From the NCBI RefSeq assembly GCF_958298935.1, contig NC_084924.1, forward strand, positions 17,209,819 to 17,273,818: a stretch of DNA of 64,000 nucleotides, in the 5' to 3' direction. The translations under genes and the position numbers were made by a program. The DNA is from Phragmites australis. Lineage: Eukaryota > Streptophyta > Magnoliopsida > Poales > Poaceae. The notes under the pieces were generated by a model that was given only the letters and a program-made list of their open reading frames with translations, had not been told where the DNA came from and did no database searches. Of the stretch, positions 45,056 to 55,639 are shown piece after piece. Position 1 is the first letter of the stretch. Each line of letters starts with the position of its first letter.

Positions 45056-45519
45056 CACTACTCCAGAACATGTCATAGGTAGCACCCTATCAGTATCGGT
45101 TGTGCAAAAACTGACACCGAAGACAGTGCCAGTTGTTAAACTCCCACACGCGAACAATGGCTGAGGCGCTAAGAATCGGCACTGAAAAGTCACTATCAGT
45201 GCCAGTTCGTGGTTGGAACCGGCATTGATAGTGATATGGTAAGGAATGTACGTGCGAGGGAGGAGGTCACGGCTTTGAATCCAACGGAACGCACATGCGT
45301 GAAAAAATGCGACGACGACATGTGAGTGTGGAGTAGCTCTGGCCTCGGTCACTGGCTGGTTGCAAAAAAAAAACTCATTTTTTTCTTCAGAACATCGATT
45401 TTTGGAACCGACTAGCAGTGCTGGTTCCGAAACGGCACTGATAGCACTTTCAGTGCCAGTTCTGGACCGCCACTGATGATGATTTTGAACCGGCACTTAT
45501 GGCCTGTTATGTGGTAGTG
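45056..45519 (+). mobile_element. Non-autonomous CACTA element (464 bp)
   Basis: The left end is CACTACTCCAGAACATGTCA and the right end is the reverse complement of CACTACCACATAACAGGCCA. A 3-bp target duplication ATA flanks it (45053-45055 and 45520-45522), the size CACTA elements make. Repeated subterminal motifs of the type CAGTGCC(A/G)GTT occur in both orientations. The left end resembles the terminus at 51079, so the TNP2 family at 51-54 kb is a plausible source of transposase. Confidence 0.85.
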
Positions 45520-45522
45520 ATA

Positions 45523-46970
45523 TATATATATATGTTGGACAAATTGGGGTGCATATAGTTCATGTTGTTTCTTGTCTTCCAACTAGCATGGGGCCCGAGC
45601 TAAAAGTGAAAAGTAGTGTAGATAAAATTATAACAAGTGACCTTTTCTGCTATTATTTGGCACCCAAAAAGTCAAAACAGAGTGGATTTCTTTAGTGTGC
45701 AGGTGTGCATCCCTGTTAAACTATATATAGAATTAGGTAAGGGATATCATCCAAAAGGAACTCAAATATCTGCTAATGAGCCTTCGGAAGAAAAATACTT
45801 CTACACTGATGTTCAGCTTTCAATTTAGATGTCCAGTCAAGAACACTTGCATTGCAATTGCACATTTGTATCTACACTAGTTAATAGATGAATCGATACG
45901 AAACAGCATCTAAATGGTGCGCAATCGCCGGTAAGTTATACATACAACGGCATGGTACATTGATTTTTTTTCTGTAAAAGGTCAACGTCTCCCGTGCTCC
46001 AGATGTTTCAAAAAGCTTCTACTTATGGGGTCTGGTGAATGGTGACTCAAGCATCAAAAGCTTAGAGAGTACAGCTTCCAATGGGTCTTTTCATAAATCA
46101 ACACTATCTTCTTCCATGTACTATTCCCTTTTATCCCTTACTTCTCACTTGGTTCAGCCTATCGAAACAAGCCTTTGTCTCATAGAGGATAATCACCGTT
46201 ATCTATATAAACAAAGCTTTCTGAAACATTAGCATTATATATAATCACCATATGTTTTCGAAACAAGCCGCTGTTTTAAAGTACGTTTTAGCAACTTTCC
46301 AATTAATTTGATTCTAAATTTAAACATATTAAACAAAGCTTGACAACCATAATAGAATATCACATACATGAACATTTGCATTATTTTAATACAATGTAAA
46401 GCATGAAGGGAGCTACTCATATTCAAGACAATCAAAAACATATGGTGGGATAACACAAGAAATATATCAACAGGTGTGAACTTAATTAATGATCTCTTAG
46501 GGCGATTTACCGATTTAACGATTATCCAACGCTATACTAAGTTCACCGATCAGTGTGATAGCATCAAGCACAAGTTCAAGATTGAGTTGAACCAGTTTAA
46601 TTTCTTGTTTACTAAACAATTAACATATTATTCTTCATGCACTAGGGTGGACAAGTGTTAGAGATATTATCTCTTTGATTTGTTGTACACCTCATATGAT
46701 AGCCTTCCTAACTTAGATCTATTCTATATGTTCTATTAGGCCACTCTCAGTTCCTTATTTCTTAGGTGATGTCTAAAAGAGTGAGTAAGAAATTATAGTT
46801 AAGAAACAAGCTTTCAATGCATATATATGTGATCCTAGTTTCTTAAGGTCTTCCAAGGTAATTAACTATCTCACAGGATGATGTCTTCCATCTTGGATTG
46901 CTCAGAGCACTAGTTTCTTTTGAAAGAAATAAGCATGTTCTTGTCACATTAGTTTTTTTGTCTAATTGGC
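45523..46970. other. Unassigned DNA, possible small MITE at 46736-46908
   Basis: No gene is supported here. A 65-codon frame at 46035-46232 has no recognisable domain. 46736-46908 starts GGCCACTCTCAG and ends GCTCAGAGCAC, a weak inverted pair, with interior wording like some grass MITEs. The MITE call is low confidence. Confidence 0.35.
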
Positions 46971-47240
46971 ACTACCATAGAAACAGTGGGAGGAGACGAA
47001 GTGTCACATATCATTTCCTATGACCCATCACTAATAAAATACCCACATACTGTTGCTAAGACATACGTGTCTATAACAGGACTGCTATCTGAGTGTGCCA
47101 TAACTCACAAACGGCTTTTAGTGAAACCCATATGTAAAATTGTCATTGATGGTTTATACTAACATCCATCTATGTCTCTTTGATAAAGACAGATGGATGA
47201 CAATGATAAACCACATGTAATTAAATACCATCTTTAGGAA
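46971..47240 (+). mobile_element. CACTA terminus (left end)
   Basis: It starts CACTACCATAGAAACAG and carries repeated CATCCATCTATG and AGACAGATGGATG motifs. These resemble the interior of the right end at 3600-3979, so both ends may be of one family. No matching right end was found nearby. Confidence 0.45.
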
Positions 47241-48046
47241 GGAGAATATATAGACAGTTCGGCCCTTTCACGTGAGTTTTTCAGATAGAGGCGTGAGTCT
47301 TCAGACTTTGGGCTCGAGCTTCGTCTACAGGGCGATTTTTTGGAGTTTCCTCTGTTGGGATCCCAGGAGGTTAGTATTTACTTTCTTTAGCTTCAAATTG
47401 GTAGATTACGATGGTAACTAATTAGGTTAGGTCAAAGGGAAGACATCAGATTCAGTTCTAAAGAAAAGATGAAGAGATTGGATTCAATTCTATAGAATCG
47501 GCATTATATGCCAACCCATCACTGTCGGTTCGTAAGTTGCGTAGGAAGAACCTATCACCATAGCTTACAAACTGGCAGTGATAAGAGGAATCATTGCCGA
47601 CCGATGGCTTGAGTCGGCAGTGATGCCCAGCTCTATCATCACTGTTGGTCTGATAGTGATAGTAGGACATCACTGCTAGCTGGTTGTATGAGCCGGCATT
47701 GATGTCTCGGCTATATAACAGTGGCCCTCCCTTTCCCCAAACCCGAGCACAACAGAGAGAAGCTCTATTCTTGCTCGGTGGTGGCCATTTTTGGACACCT
47801 AATTCTTGGGGTCTACAAAATTGAGGAATCCTCATGCCTTAGGTGTTCCAAGGTATGTAACTTAATCTCTAATCCATTTCTAGTTGAATTTTATTTGCTA
47901 AATTGCCATAATGTTGAAATAATAGAGATGAACCTATGGCCATGATGTTTCAACACAATGTAGATGCAATTATACCTCATTGATGATATAGAAGATTCAA
48001 TTGGTAGCTTATGGTGGAAAATATCTTTGTTATTGATTTACATTAG

Positions 48047-48345
48047 ATATATGTATGAGCATTTTTATTTTTTATTTTTAATGAATTAGAAAAATTAGCC
48101 ATGATATTTAGGTATGTACCAAGATCCAATTATATTTTTTTATATTTTAATTAATTAGCATGCTACAATATAGAAATTTTAGTTATAATCGTATTTACTT
48201 TTGATTTTTAATGAATTAGAAAATTTAGCCATGATATTTAGGTGTGTAGCAAGATCCAATTATATTTTTTATATTTTATTTAATTAGCAAACTCCAATAT
48301 AGAAACTTTATGTATGAGCGTATTTATTTTCCATTTTTACTTAAT
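48047..48345 (+). repeat. About 130-bp AT-rich repeats in the CACTA A leader
   Basis: AATGAATTAGAAAA recurs at about 48081 and 48209, and CAAGATCCAATTATAT at about 48119 and 48250, giving a period near 130 bp with a third partial unit at 48310. A single related unit occurs at about 61290-61370. The stretch lies before the TNP2 start and is probably leader or intron. Confidence 0.7.
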
Positions 48346-48382
48346 TTGTCCTACATAATGGTTGAATAATAATTAATTTTTT

Positions 48383-49945
48383 TAGGGATGGCACGAACAA
48401 ACACTCATTGGAAGCGAATGCGAAAGCACACAAAAGGCGGCTCCTCTAACCTGAGCCAATTGCTGGTATGAGATGCCGAGGTAATTTATCTGATGGTGAT
48501 TGCAAAATCTTCTAGATATTTTGAACATGGATTTACAATAATGATATAGTTATAGATGGACAGAAGATGGATGTACGATGCGAACTGTGTGAGTACAGAG
48601 TACAAAAACGGCATGGAGTATTTCCTGGTAGCAGTCGCGGTGCACAAGTCAAATACATAGTCTCAATACATGTGTTGTCTAGGTGTTGATTGCAAGAACA
48701 AGAAGCGGTTTTCCACCACCCAGCAGATACATTCCCACTTGATGCCAAGGGGCTTTATGTCTGGCTATACCTGTTAGACTGAGCATGGTGAAGCTGAGAT
48801 CGTATAGGAAGGGAAACACATTGCTCGTCTTGTGCACTGATATGCCGGCGGACGAACACACCGATATACCACCTGTTGGAGATACGTTGGCCGATGATGA
48901 TCTAGAGCAGATGTTGGCCACCAACGACGAGGATGATCTGGAGCAGATGCTGCGTGATGGGGAGGGGGACTTCACCAATGAAAGAGAGTTTTAAAAGTTC
49001 CAGCGTATGGTTGAGAACTCTAAAACACTGATGTTCCCTGGCTGCAAGAAGGAGCACACAAAGTTGCATACCGTGCTTTCACTACTACAATTGAAGGTAA
49101 GTAAAGGGTGATCTGATATGAACTTCACAGAGTTGTTACTGTTCTTGTAGAAATTGCTTTCAAAGGGGAATGTGTGCCAAGAAACACATACCAGGCCAAG
49201 TAGGTTGTGTGCCCATTGGGGTTGGAAGTACAGAAAATACATGCATGTCCAAACGATTGCATATTGTATTGTGAAGAGCATGCAAACTTGGAAGCGTGTC
49301 TCGTCTATGGTGCAGCATGGTACAAACGTGACGGTGATGATATTGATGGTGAAGGAAAGAAGAAAAAGACTCCCGTCATGGTGGTGTGGTATTTTCCTAT
49401 AGTCCCCTATTTGAAGCGTTTATTCGCGAACAAAAGGCATGTCGAATTGATGTGATGGCACACCAAGGAGTGCAAGGATGATGGAATGCTGATTCACCCC
49501 ATTGATTCTATGCAGTGGAGAAACATCGATAGGAAAGAAAAGAAGCCCTTTGAAGAAGAAGTGAGGAATATAAGATTTGGGTTGAGTACGGATGGGATGA
49601 ATCTATTCAGTAACATGAGCAGTAGTCATAGCAATTGGCTTGCTATTCTATGTATCTACAACCTTCCTTCTTGGTTGTGTATGAAGCGGAAGTACCTTAT
49701 GATGCCGGTGCAATACAAGGGCCAATGCAACCTAGCAACGATATCGATGTTTACTTAAAACTTTTAATGGAAGATCTTGTAACACTGTTGAATGATGGTG
49801 TATGGGTATGGGATGAATAGGAACGAGAGAACTTCACCATATGCACAATGCTGTTCATAAAAATCCAAGATTGACCAGCCCTTGGTAACCTATTGAGCCA
49901 GACTGTCAAAGGCTACTTTGCATACATGCATTGCTTGGATAAATC
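48383..49945 (+). pseudogene. TNP2-type CACTA transposase, copy A (truncated)
   Basis: ATG at 48388 starts MARTNTHWKRMRKHTKGG. After breaks, the transposase-associated N-terminal wording follows: RRWMYDANCVSTEYKNG and a QIHSHLMPRG block. Acidic repeats DDLEQML come next (48890-48960). From 49150 it matches copy B: CPNDCILYCEEHANLEAC, VVWYFPIVPYLKRLFAN, WLAILCIYNLPSWLCMKRKY. An in-frame TGA occurs at 49453-49455 within ELM-stop-WH. The gene ends abruptly at about 49945 in the middle of the transposase domain. The product would have bound CACTA ends. Confidence 0.85.
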
Positions 49946-51000
49946 TAGATCATTAAATTCCATCGAATTGATCATATCAAGCCGATTTCAAGCATTTCAA
50001 AATGCCTGTATTTTCACTAGATCAATCATCAAGATCAACACGTGAGGTCCCCATGAAATAAATAGAAACACACAACCTCGATCTCATGGCTTTCAACTTA
50101 TGTCAGTGCGCGCTATTAGCCCTTGATGGTGATTCCAGCCGGTAGGGGCAAGTGGCACCACGTCCTAGTGGAGTACGAGCTAACCTTTTTGGTGATATCA
50201 TGCTATCTATTCATACCTCATCCGACCCCTAAAACTGATTGATCTCATGAACCAATCTCAAAGACAGTAATAGATCTAATATACCACTACTATGTATCGA
50301 CTATATGCGATTGATCCAGATCAAAAACTACGCAGGATGGCTCTACTATTGGGGAATGTGTAGGCCACGATAGCATAATTTAAAATTTTCTACTGTGTGC
50401 AACTAGGAAACCATGCAATAGGAGATTATGGATCATTACCACTAGATGCGTAGCACAGCGGAATAAATTACTTCATAAGCATAACAATGGTTCACTGCCT
50501 CCTCAACTCAAAGTACTAACGGGCGATCGAGCGACGGGGGGGGGGGCAAGTGATGGTCCAGCTAGGCAACGAACAACCAAGGGGGGCAGGGCAGGCGATG
50601 ACACGACCAGGCAACAGGTGGCTGGGAGAGGGCTAGCAAAGACTGGTGGTGCAGTGGGTAGGGTTAGGGCAGGGGTAAGAGGCATCTTCAGGGGCAATTA
50701 TGGATGGGGTCTGGGTGGTGGCTGATCCCATCCCATTACATATTGTTTTATATTTTCTTTTTCAATCAATGGACTAGATTTATTGGGCTCTCTACGGATT
50801 CATCGGGTATCAAAACGAGACGTTTAGATAGTTCAAAAGGTATCGTATCAACAATATTTATGCATCCGTGGTCTTCAATTGTCCATCCAAGTAATGGATC
50901 TAAAAGTCAAATTTTTGCAATCTCGCAAGTCCCGTGATCAACGTCTTATTTTTCATGAAGATTCGTGGTATTACACAAGTTCATACATTGTACATGGTGC
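49946..51000. other. Unassigned segment, part possibly a Copia LTR fragment
   Basis: This stretch interrupts CACTA sequence. 50352 onward reads TATTGGGGAATGTGTAGG and later AGATGCGTAGCACAGCGG, reminiscent of Angela-type Copia LTR starts. No partner LTR or clear ends were found. An 11-base G run lies at 50536-50546 in a G-rich stretch (50515-50700) that probably comes from a degenerate reading frame or leader. Identity is uncertain. Confidence 0.3.
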
Positions 51001-51078
51001 AATGGAGCAACCATATAGAAGCCAAAGCCACGTAGGAGCATGAGGAAGATCCGGAGATGGAGTTTGCTCAACTATTTG

Positions 51079-54000
51079 CACTACTACAGAACACCACATA
51101 TGTAGTGCCCTATCAGTGCCGGTTCAACAGTAATCGATATTGTTGATGTATCAGTGCGATTCTTGAACTCCCGCGTGCGAACAACCACTGAGGAGTTAAG
51201 AACAGACACTGATAGTGTCTATCAGTGCCGGTTCGATATACCAACCGGCACTGATGAGGTGCTACAGTATAAAACCCACCTTCTCCCCCAAGCGTGACTA
51301 GAGCCACCGCAAGCCCACCAGAACAGCGCCGATTGCCATTTTTGCCATCTCTACGGTTGAAGGATTCAAGATTTGGAGGAGTCAAGTGCATGTGTTGCTG
51401 ACACTAATGCAAATGAAGGCTAGCAATGATTGGACCAATAAGGGCTTTAATGAATTGTTAGAATTTTTTAGGGAATTACTTCCAAAAGGGAACGTGTTGC
51501 CCGAAAATATGTACCATGCCAAGGAGGTTGTCTGCCCATTGGGATTGAAAGTAGAGAAAATACATACATGTACAAACGATTGTATGTTGTTCCGCGATGA
51601 GGATGCAGACTTGGAAGCATGTCGCGTTTGCAATGCACCACGGTACAAGCGCAACATTGATGATATCGAGAGTGATGGCGTCGGGGTGAAGAGAAAGAAG
51701 AAAAGACCCCCCGTTAAGGTGGTTTGGTATTTCCCTATAATCCCCCGTTTGAAGCGAATATTTGCTAATAGAGCGAATGCCGAGTTGATGTGATGGCACG
51801 CCAAACAACACAAGAAAGATGGAATGCTTAGACACCCTACTGATGGCATGCAATGGAGGAGATTCGATTTAAAATACAAGGAATTTAGAGATGATGTGAG
51901 GAATATAAGGTTCAGGTTGAGTACAGATGGGATGAATCCTTTCGGCAACACTAGAAGTACTCATACACTTGGGCCATGACTCTCTGTATCTACAACCTTC
52001 CACCTTGGATGTGCATGAAGCGGAAGTATCTTATGATGCCTTTGCTAATTAGTGGGTTGAATCAACCAAGCAATGATATCGATGTGTACCTCCAATCATT
52101 GGTTGAAGATCTTCTTGTATTGTGGAAAGATGACGTACGGGTATGGGATGAGTACAGACATGAGAATTTCACCCTGCGCGCAATGCTGTTCGTAACTATC
52201 TCAGATTGGCCCGCTCTTGGTAACCTATCGGGGCAGACTATAAATGGGTACAATGGATGTGTTCAATGCTTGGAGGAAATGGGGGGGAAGGGGGTGGTGT
52301 CTGATGAACAGTCAAAAAATGATCTCCATGGGTCACCGTATATTCCTTCGTCTAGATCACTCGTACCGCAATAATAAGAGAGCTTTTGACGGGACAGTGG
52401 AGCATCGTCAAGCTCTGAAGATTGGCACTGGAGAACAGGTATTTAAGATGGTAAAGACACTTAGAGTTGTACTTCAAAAGGGACCAGGCTGTACAAAAAT
52501 CCTAGCTGGGCAACATGCTCCTATGCGGAAAAAGATATCAATATTTTGGTTGCTACCTTATTAAAAGTATCTTTTGGTCCGACACGCAATCGACGTCATG
52601 TACATGGAGAAAAATCTGTTTGATAGCTTGATTGCTACCTTATTAGACATATCCGGGAAAACAGAAGATACACTAAATGCACGGCTGGACCTGGAAGAAA
52701 TGAACCTCAGGAAGAACCTACATTACATACAATTAGATAATGGCAAAAAGAAACTTTCCACAGCTTGCTAAACTATGAGCAAGGAATAGAAGATCCGCCT
52801 GTGTGGTTGCTTGCGTGATGTCAAAGTTCTGACTGGTTACTCCTCCAACATCAGGAGCTTAGTAAATATGAAAGATAAGAAGTTAGTTGGCATGAAATCT
52901 TATGATTGTTACGTGATGATGACGCATATGCTTCCAGTTGCAATTAGAGGTATTCTGCCGAATAAGGTCTGAGACCTAATCATAAAGCTGTTTTCGTTCT
53001 TCAACGCAATTTCACAGAAGGTCATTGATATGAACAAACTGGCAAAGCTGCAGGAAGACGTGGTCCATACTATATTTAGGTTTGAGACTATTGTCGCTCC
53101 GACATTTTTTTATATAATGCCCCATCTAATTGTTCACATTGTGGGTGAGAAAGAGCCTTGGCCCCGTGTTTCTACATCAGATGTATCGTTTTGAAAGGTT
53201 CATGGGGGTTCTAAAGAAATATGTTCATAACCGAGGTCGCCCGGAAGGTTGCATTGCCCAAGGGTGGAGTACGGAGGAGGTCATTGAGTTTTGCATTGGC
53301 TACATGAAATTGGATGTGATTGGAATGCCTATATCTTGCTATGAGGGGAGGCTAAAGGGGAAAGGGACGATAGGTCATACTTCAATCCATATCAAAAATC
53401 GTGATTCATTCACTCAAGCACACTTTGCAGTTATGCAACAATCACTTATAGTGAGCCCGTATGTCAATATGCATGTGAGCATGCTATGCTCCACAAATCC
53501 AACGAAGTCAGATGATTGGATCGCAAGAGAGGATAGAGATAATTTTGGTAATTGGTTACATCAACACATATGGGTAAGGATACCGACGATACTCTGTTGG
53601 AACTGCTGGTTAATGGCCCGCCAACTACGATTCGCACATTCCAAGCATACAAGATCAATGGCTATACATTTTATATGAGAGCACAAGATAACAAGAGCAC
53701 TAATCAAAATAGCGGTGTCCAAATTGATGCCTACAACCACGCTGGTAACAGGGAGACCTACTATAAATTCATAGAGGAGATTTGGGAGCTTGAATATGGT
53801 GAGTTGATGGTCCCTCTGTTTCTGTGCCAATGGGTCATGCTCCCAAGGGGGGTCAAGGTCGACAAGTATGGTATGACTATCGTGAACCTCAAACTCGTCG
53901 GATACAGAGAATAACCATTCGTGCTTGCCAAGGATGATGCACAAGTCTTTTATATAAAGGACCCGGACCCAGCTATCAAGGAGGAACGTCACGTGGTTCT

Positions 54001-54800
54001 TCAAGGAAAAAGAAATATTGTCGGTGTTGAAAATGTTGTTGACGAAAAAGACTGCGACAAATTCGATGACCTGCCTCCTTTGGAGAGAATGTCAAACTTC
54101 CTCTCATTGATGACACTAAGGAAGCTACATACATACGCTGCAACCATAACGAAGCATTAATCGTTTAATGAAAGTAGCTTCCATATATTTGGTGAAATTT
54201 GTACAAATTAGGATAAGTTTTAATTTGTATCGAGGACATGTATGGTGAATAGTAAGTTTTTGAAAGTTCTCATCTGAGTGCTGCACCATGCGATCAAACT
54301 TATGTGAATTGGTTAGAATTCAAATGGGATTAAAAGGAGAAAATCAAATGAAGAGGTAAAAATCACAAAGTTTTTATGGATTGGTTAGAATTCAAATTGG
54401 TTTTACATGTTTTTTTTTTGATACGGATATCTCATAATTTCATTACAGAATTAACAAATTACAGACTTATTAATGAAATAAAGATAATTCAATGCACATT
54501 TCATGTATCCAAGTACTTTCATCATGTATGCGACAATAATACAAACTCAACAAATTTGGTTTCACATTTTTCTCAACTCCAATCATTTTTCAATGAATTT
54601 TTCAAGTTTTCAGCCAAATTTATAAATAGAAGAATATGTCCAGGTAAAATATTTATCAGTGTTGGTTATAAGTATCAACCGGCACTGATGCTCCAAATAT
54701 CAATGCTGGTTGGTAATTAAAACTGCCACTGATACATGTATCAATGTCGGTTGGTCCCATGTATCAGTGCCGGTTCTAAACTATATATTAGAGCTCTTCT
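51079..54800 (+). mobile_element. CACTA copy B with TNP2 gene
   Basis: The left end is CACTACTACAGAACACC at 51079. CAGTGCCGGTT-type repeats follow at 51110-51260, and a second cluster in both orientations lies at 54655-54780 (CAACCGGCACTGATG, CAGTGCCGGTTC). Between them lies the transposase remnant. No right terminus with matching sequence was found: at 54800 the wording changes and a different CACTA terminus ends at 55027. The right end is therefore truncated or overwritten. Confidence 0.72.
51386..54160 (+). pseudogene. TNP2-type CACTA transposase, copy B
   Basis: The N-terminal exon is missing; the frame opens at MHVLLTLMQMKASNDWTNKG, where copy A has its internal region. 51480-51793 gives KGNVLPENMYHAKEVVCPLG and VVWYFPIIPRLKRIFAN. 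A TGA stop at 51791-51793 equals that of copy A. After it come the catalytic-domain wording (IYNLPPWMCMKRKY, FTLRAMLFVTISDWPALGN) and a frame change near 52300. The DUF4218-like stretch (HAIDVMYMEKNLFDSL to about 53500) and a DUF4216-like C-terminus (FYIKDPDPAIKEERHVVLQG) follow. Many stops make it non-functional. Confidence 0.88.
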
Positions 54801-55027
54801 GTTCAAACATTAGAGCTTTCTGTCTCAATGAGCTCCACGATGGGGACGATACTATTTATAGAGATATTTTCACAGGTGGTTCACATAAGAAGCCGTTTGT
54901 GAAAAATAATTTCCACAGGCGGTCCACAGCCGCACGAGGCTGCAACCACTTTCTCAGGCGATTGGTCCTACGAACCGCATGTAGAAATGAAACCTAGGTG
55001 TCTCAGAAAATAGCTTTTGTAGTAGTG
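54800..55027 (+). mobile_element. Terminus of a third CACTA family (right end)
   Basis: It ends in CTTTTGTAGTAGTG, the reverse complement of a CACTACTACAAAAG start, the most common grass CACTA end. The interior has repeats of the type CACAGG(C/T)GGT(C/T)CACA (about 54870-54960), unlike the CAGTGCCGGTT family. The left end is not seen. Confidence 0.6.
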
Positions 55028-55204
55028 TGCATGAATATGTCTTGCACGACAAATCTTATGTCAGTATAATGGTAGTTTTTTTTTTAATTTTGAATTTGTC
55101 AAATGCTTTCCAATTCTGGCTCTCTTGCAAGTCAGACTATACGGATGGATTTAGTTATGCTATTTTGTTTGACAAGGGATGCAAATGCAATAGCAGGTGT
55201 ACTT

Positions 55205-55370
55205 CTGCAATGAATTGATAGACTTGTGTTATGAAGTATAGACTTATGACCAGGATAATGTGAAGTAAATGATACATGTAAATATTATCGAATTGTGTTA
55301 TGAAATGATAGACTTGTGTTATGAATTATAGACTTGTGTTATGAATTGATAGACTTGTGTTATGATAGCT
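55205..55370 (+). repeat. Short minisatellite (TAGACTTGTGTTATGAA)
   Basis: TAGACTTGTGTTATGA occurs four times between 55219 and 55365, partly in 24- to 25-bp spacing with the linker ATTGA or ATTA. The first two copies are separated by an unrelated insert of about 70 bp. Confidence 0.8.
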
Positions 55371-55639
55371 AGCCAAGTTTCATGGAGCCTACAAATTTAA
55401 TGAATTCATGAAGTATTTTTTTAAATCTTTTTTGTACTAACTAAGCCTAAAAGTTTTGATTGCAACCGAAAACCAAAAAATTGTATCCTCTAATGAACAA
55501 GAAAATAAGATCCCTAAGATGATAAAAGGAAATCCTAACTCACTAATAAGATAGTTGTTCATAAATAGAATGCATCATTCATAAAATAGCTAAAAGGCCC
55601 TATCAACAATGGTCATCACATTCAAGAATTTCAAGGTAA

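Larger units (their letters stand above)
47440..49945 (+). mobile_element. CACTA copy A, 5' portion with TNP2 remnant
   Basis: Subterminal repeats (ATCACTGTCGGTT, ACTGGCAGTGAT, GTCGGCAGTGATG) fill 47500-47710. They are followed by a leader and the TNP2 gene start at 48383. The element is cut at about 49945, where different DNA begins. The left terminus is not certain; 46971 belongs to another motif family. Confidence 0.65.

Noticed and set aside
46736..46908. Possible MITE with GGCCACTCTCAG end
   Set aside because: The inverted ends pair poorly and no convincing target duplication is seen; mentioned only as a possibility.
50536..50546. 11-base G run as a regulatory or quadruplex site
   Set aside because: A single G run in a repetitive, unclassified stretch; could also be a sequencing homopolymer effect.
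51079..55027. One complete CACTA element from 51079 to 55027
   Set aside because: The two ends differ beyond CACTAC, the 3-bp flanks (TTG and TGC) do not match, and the subterminal repeats belong to different families.
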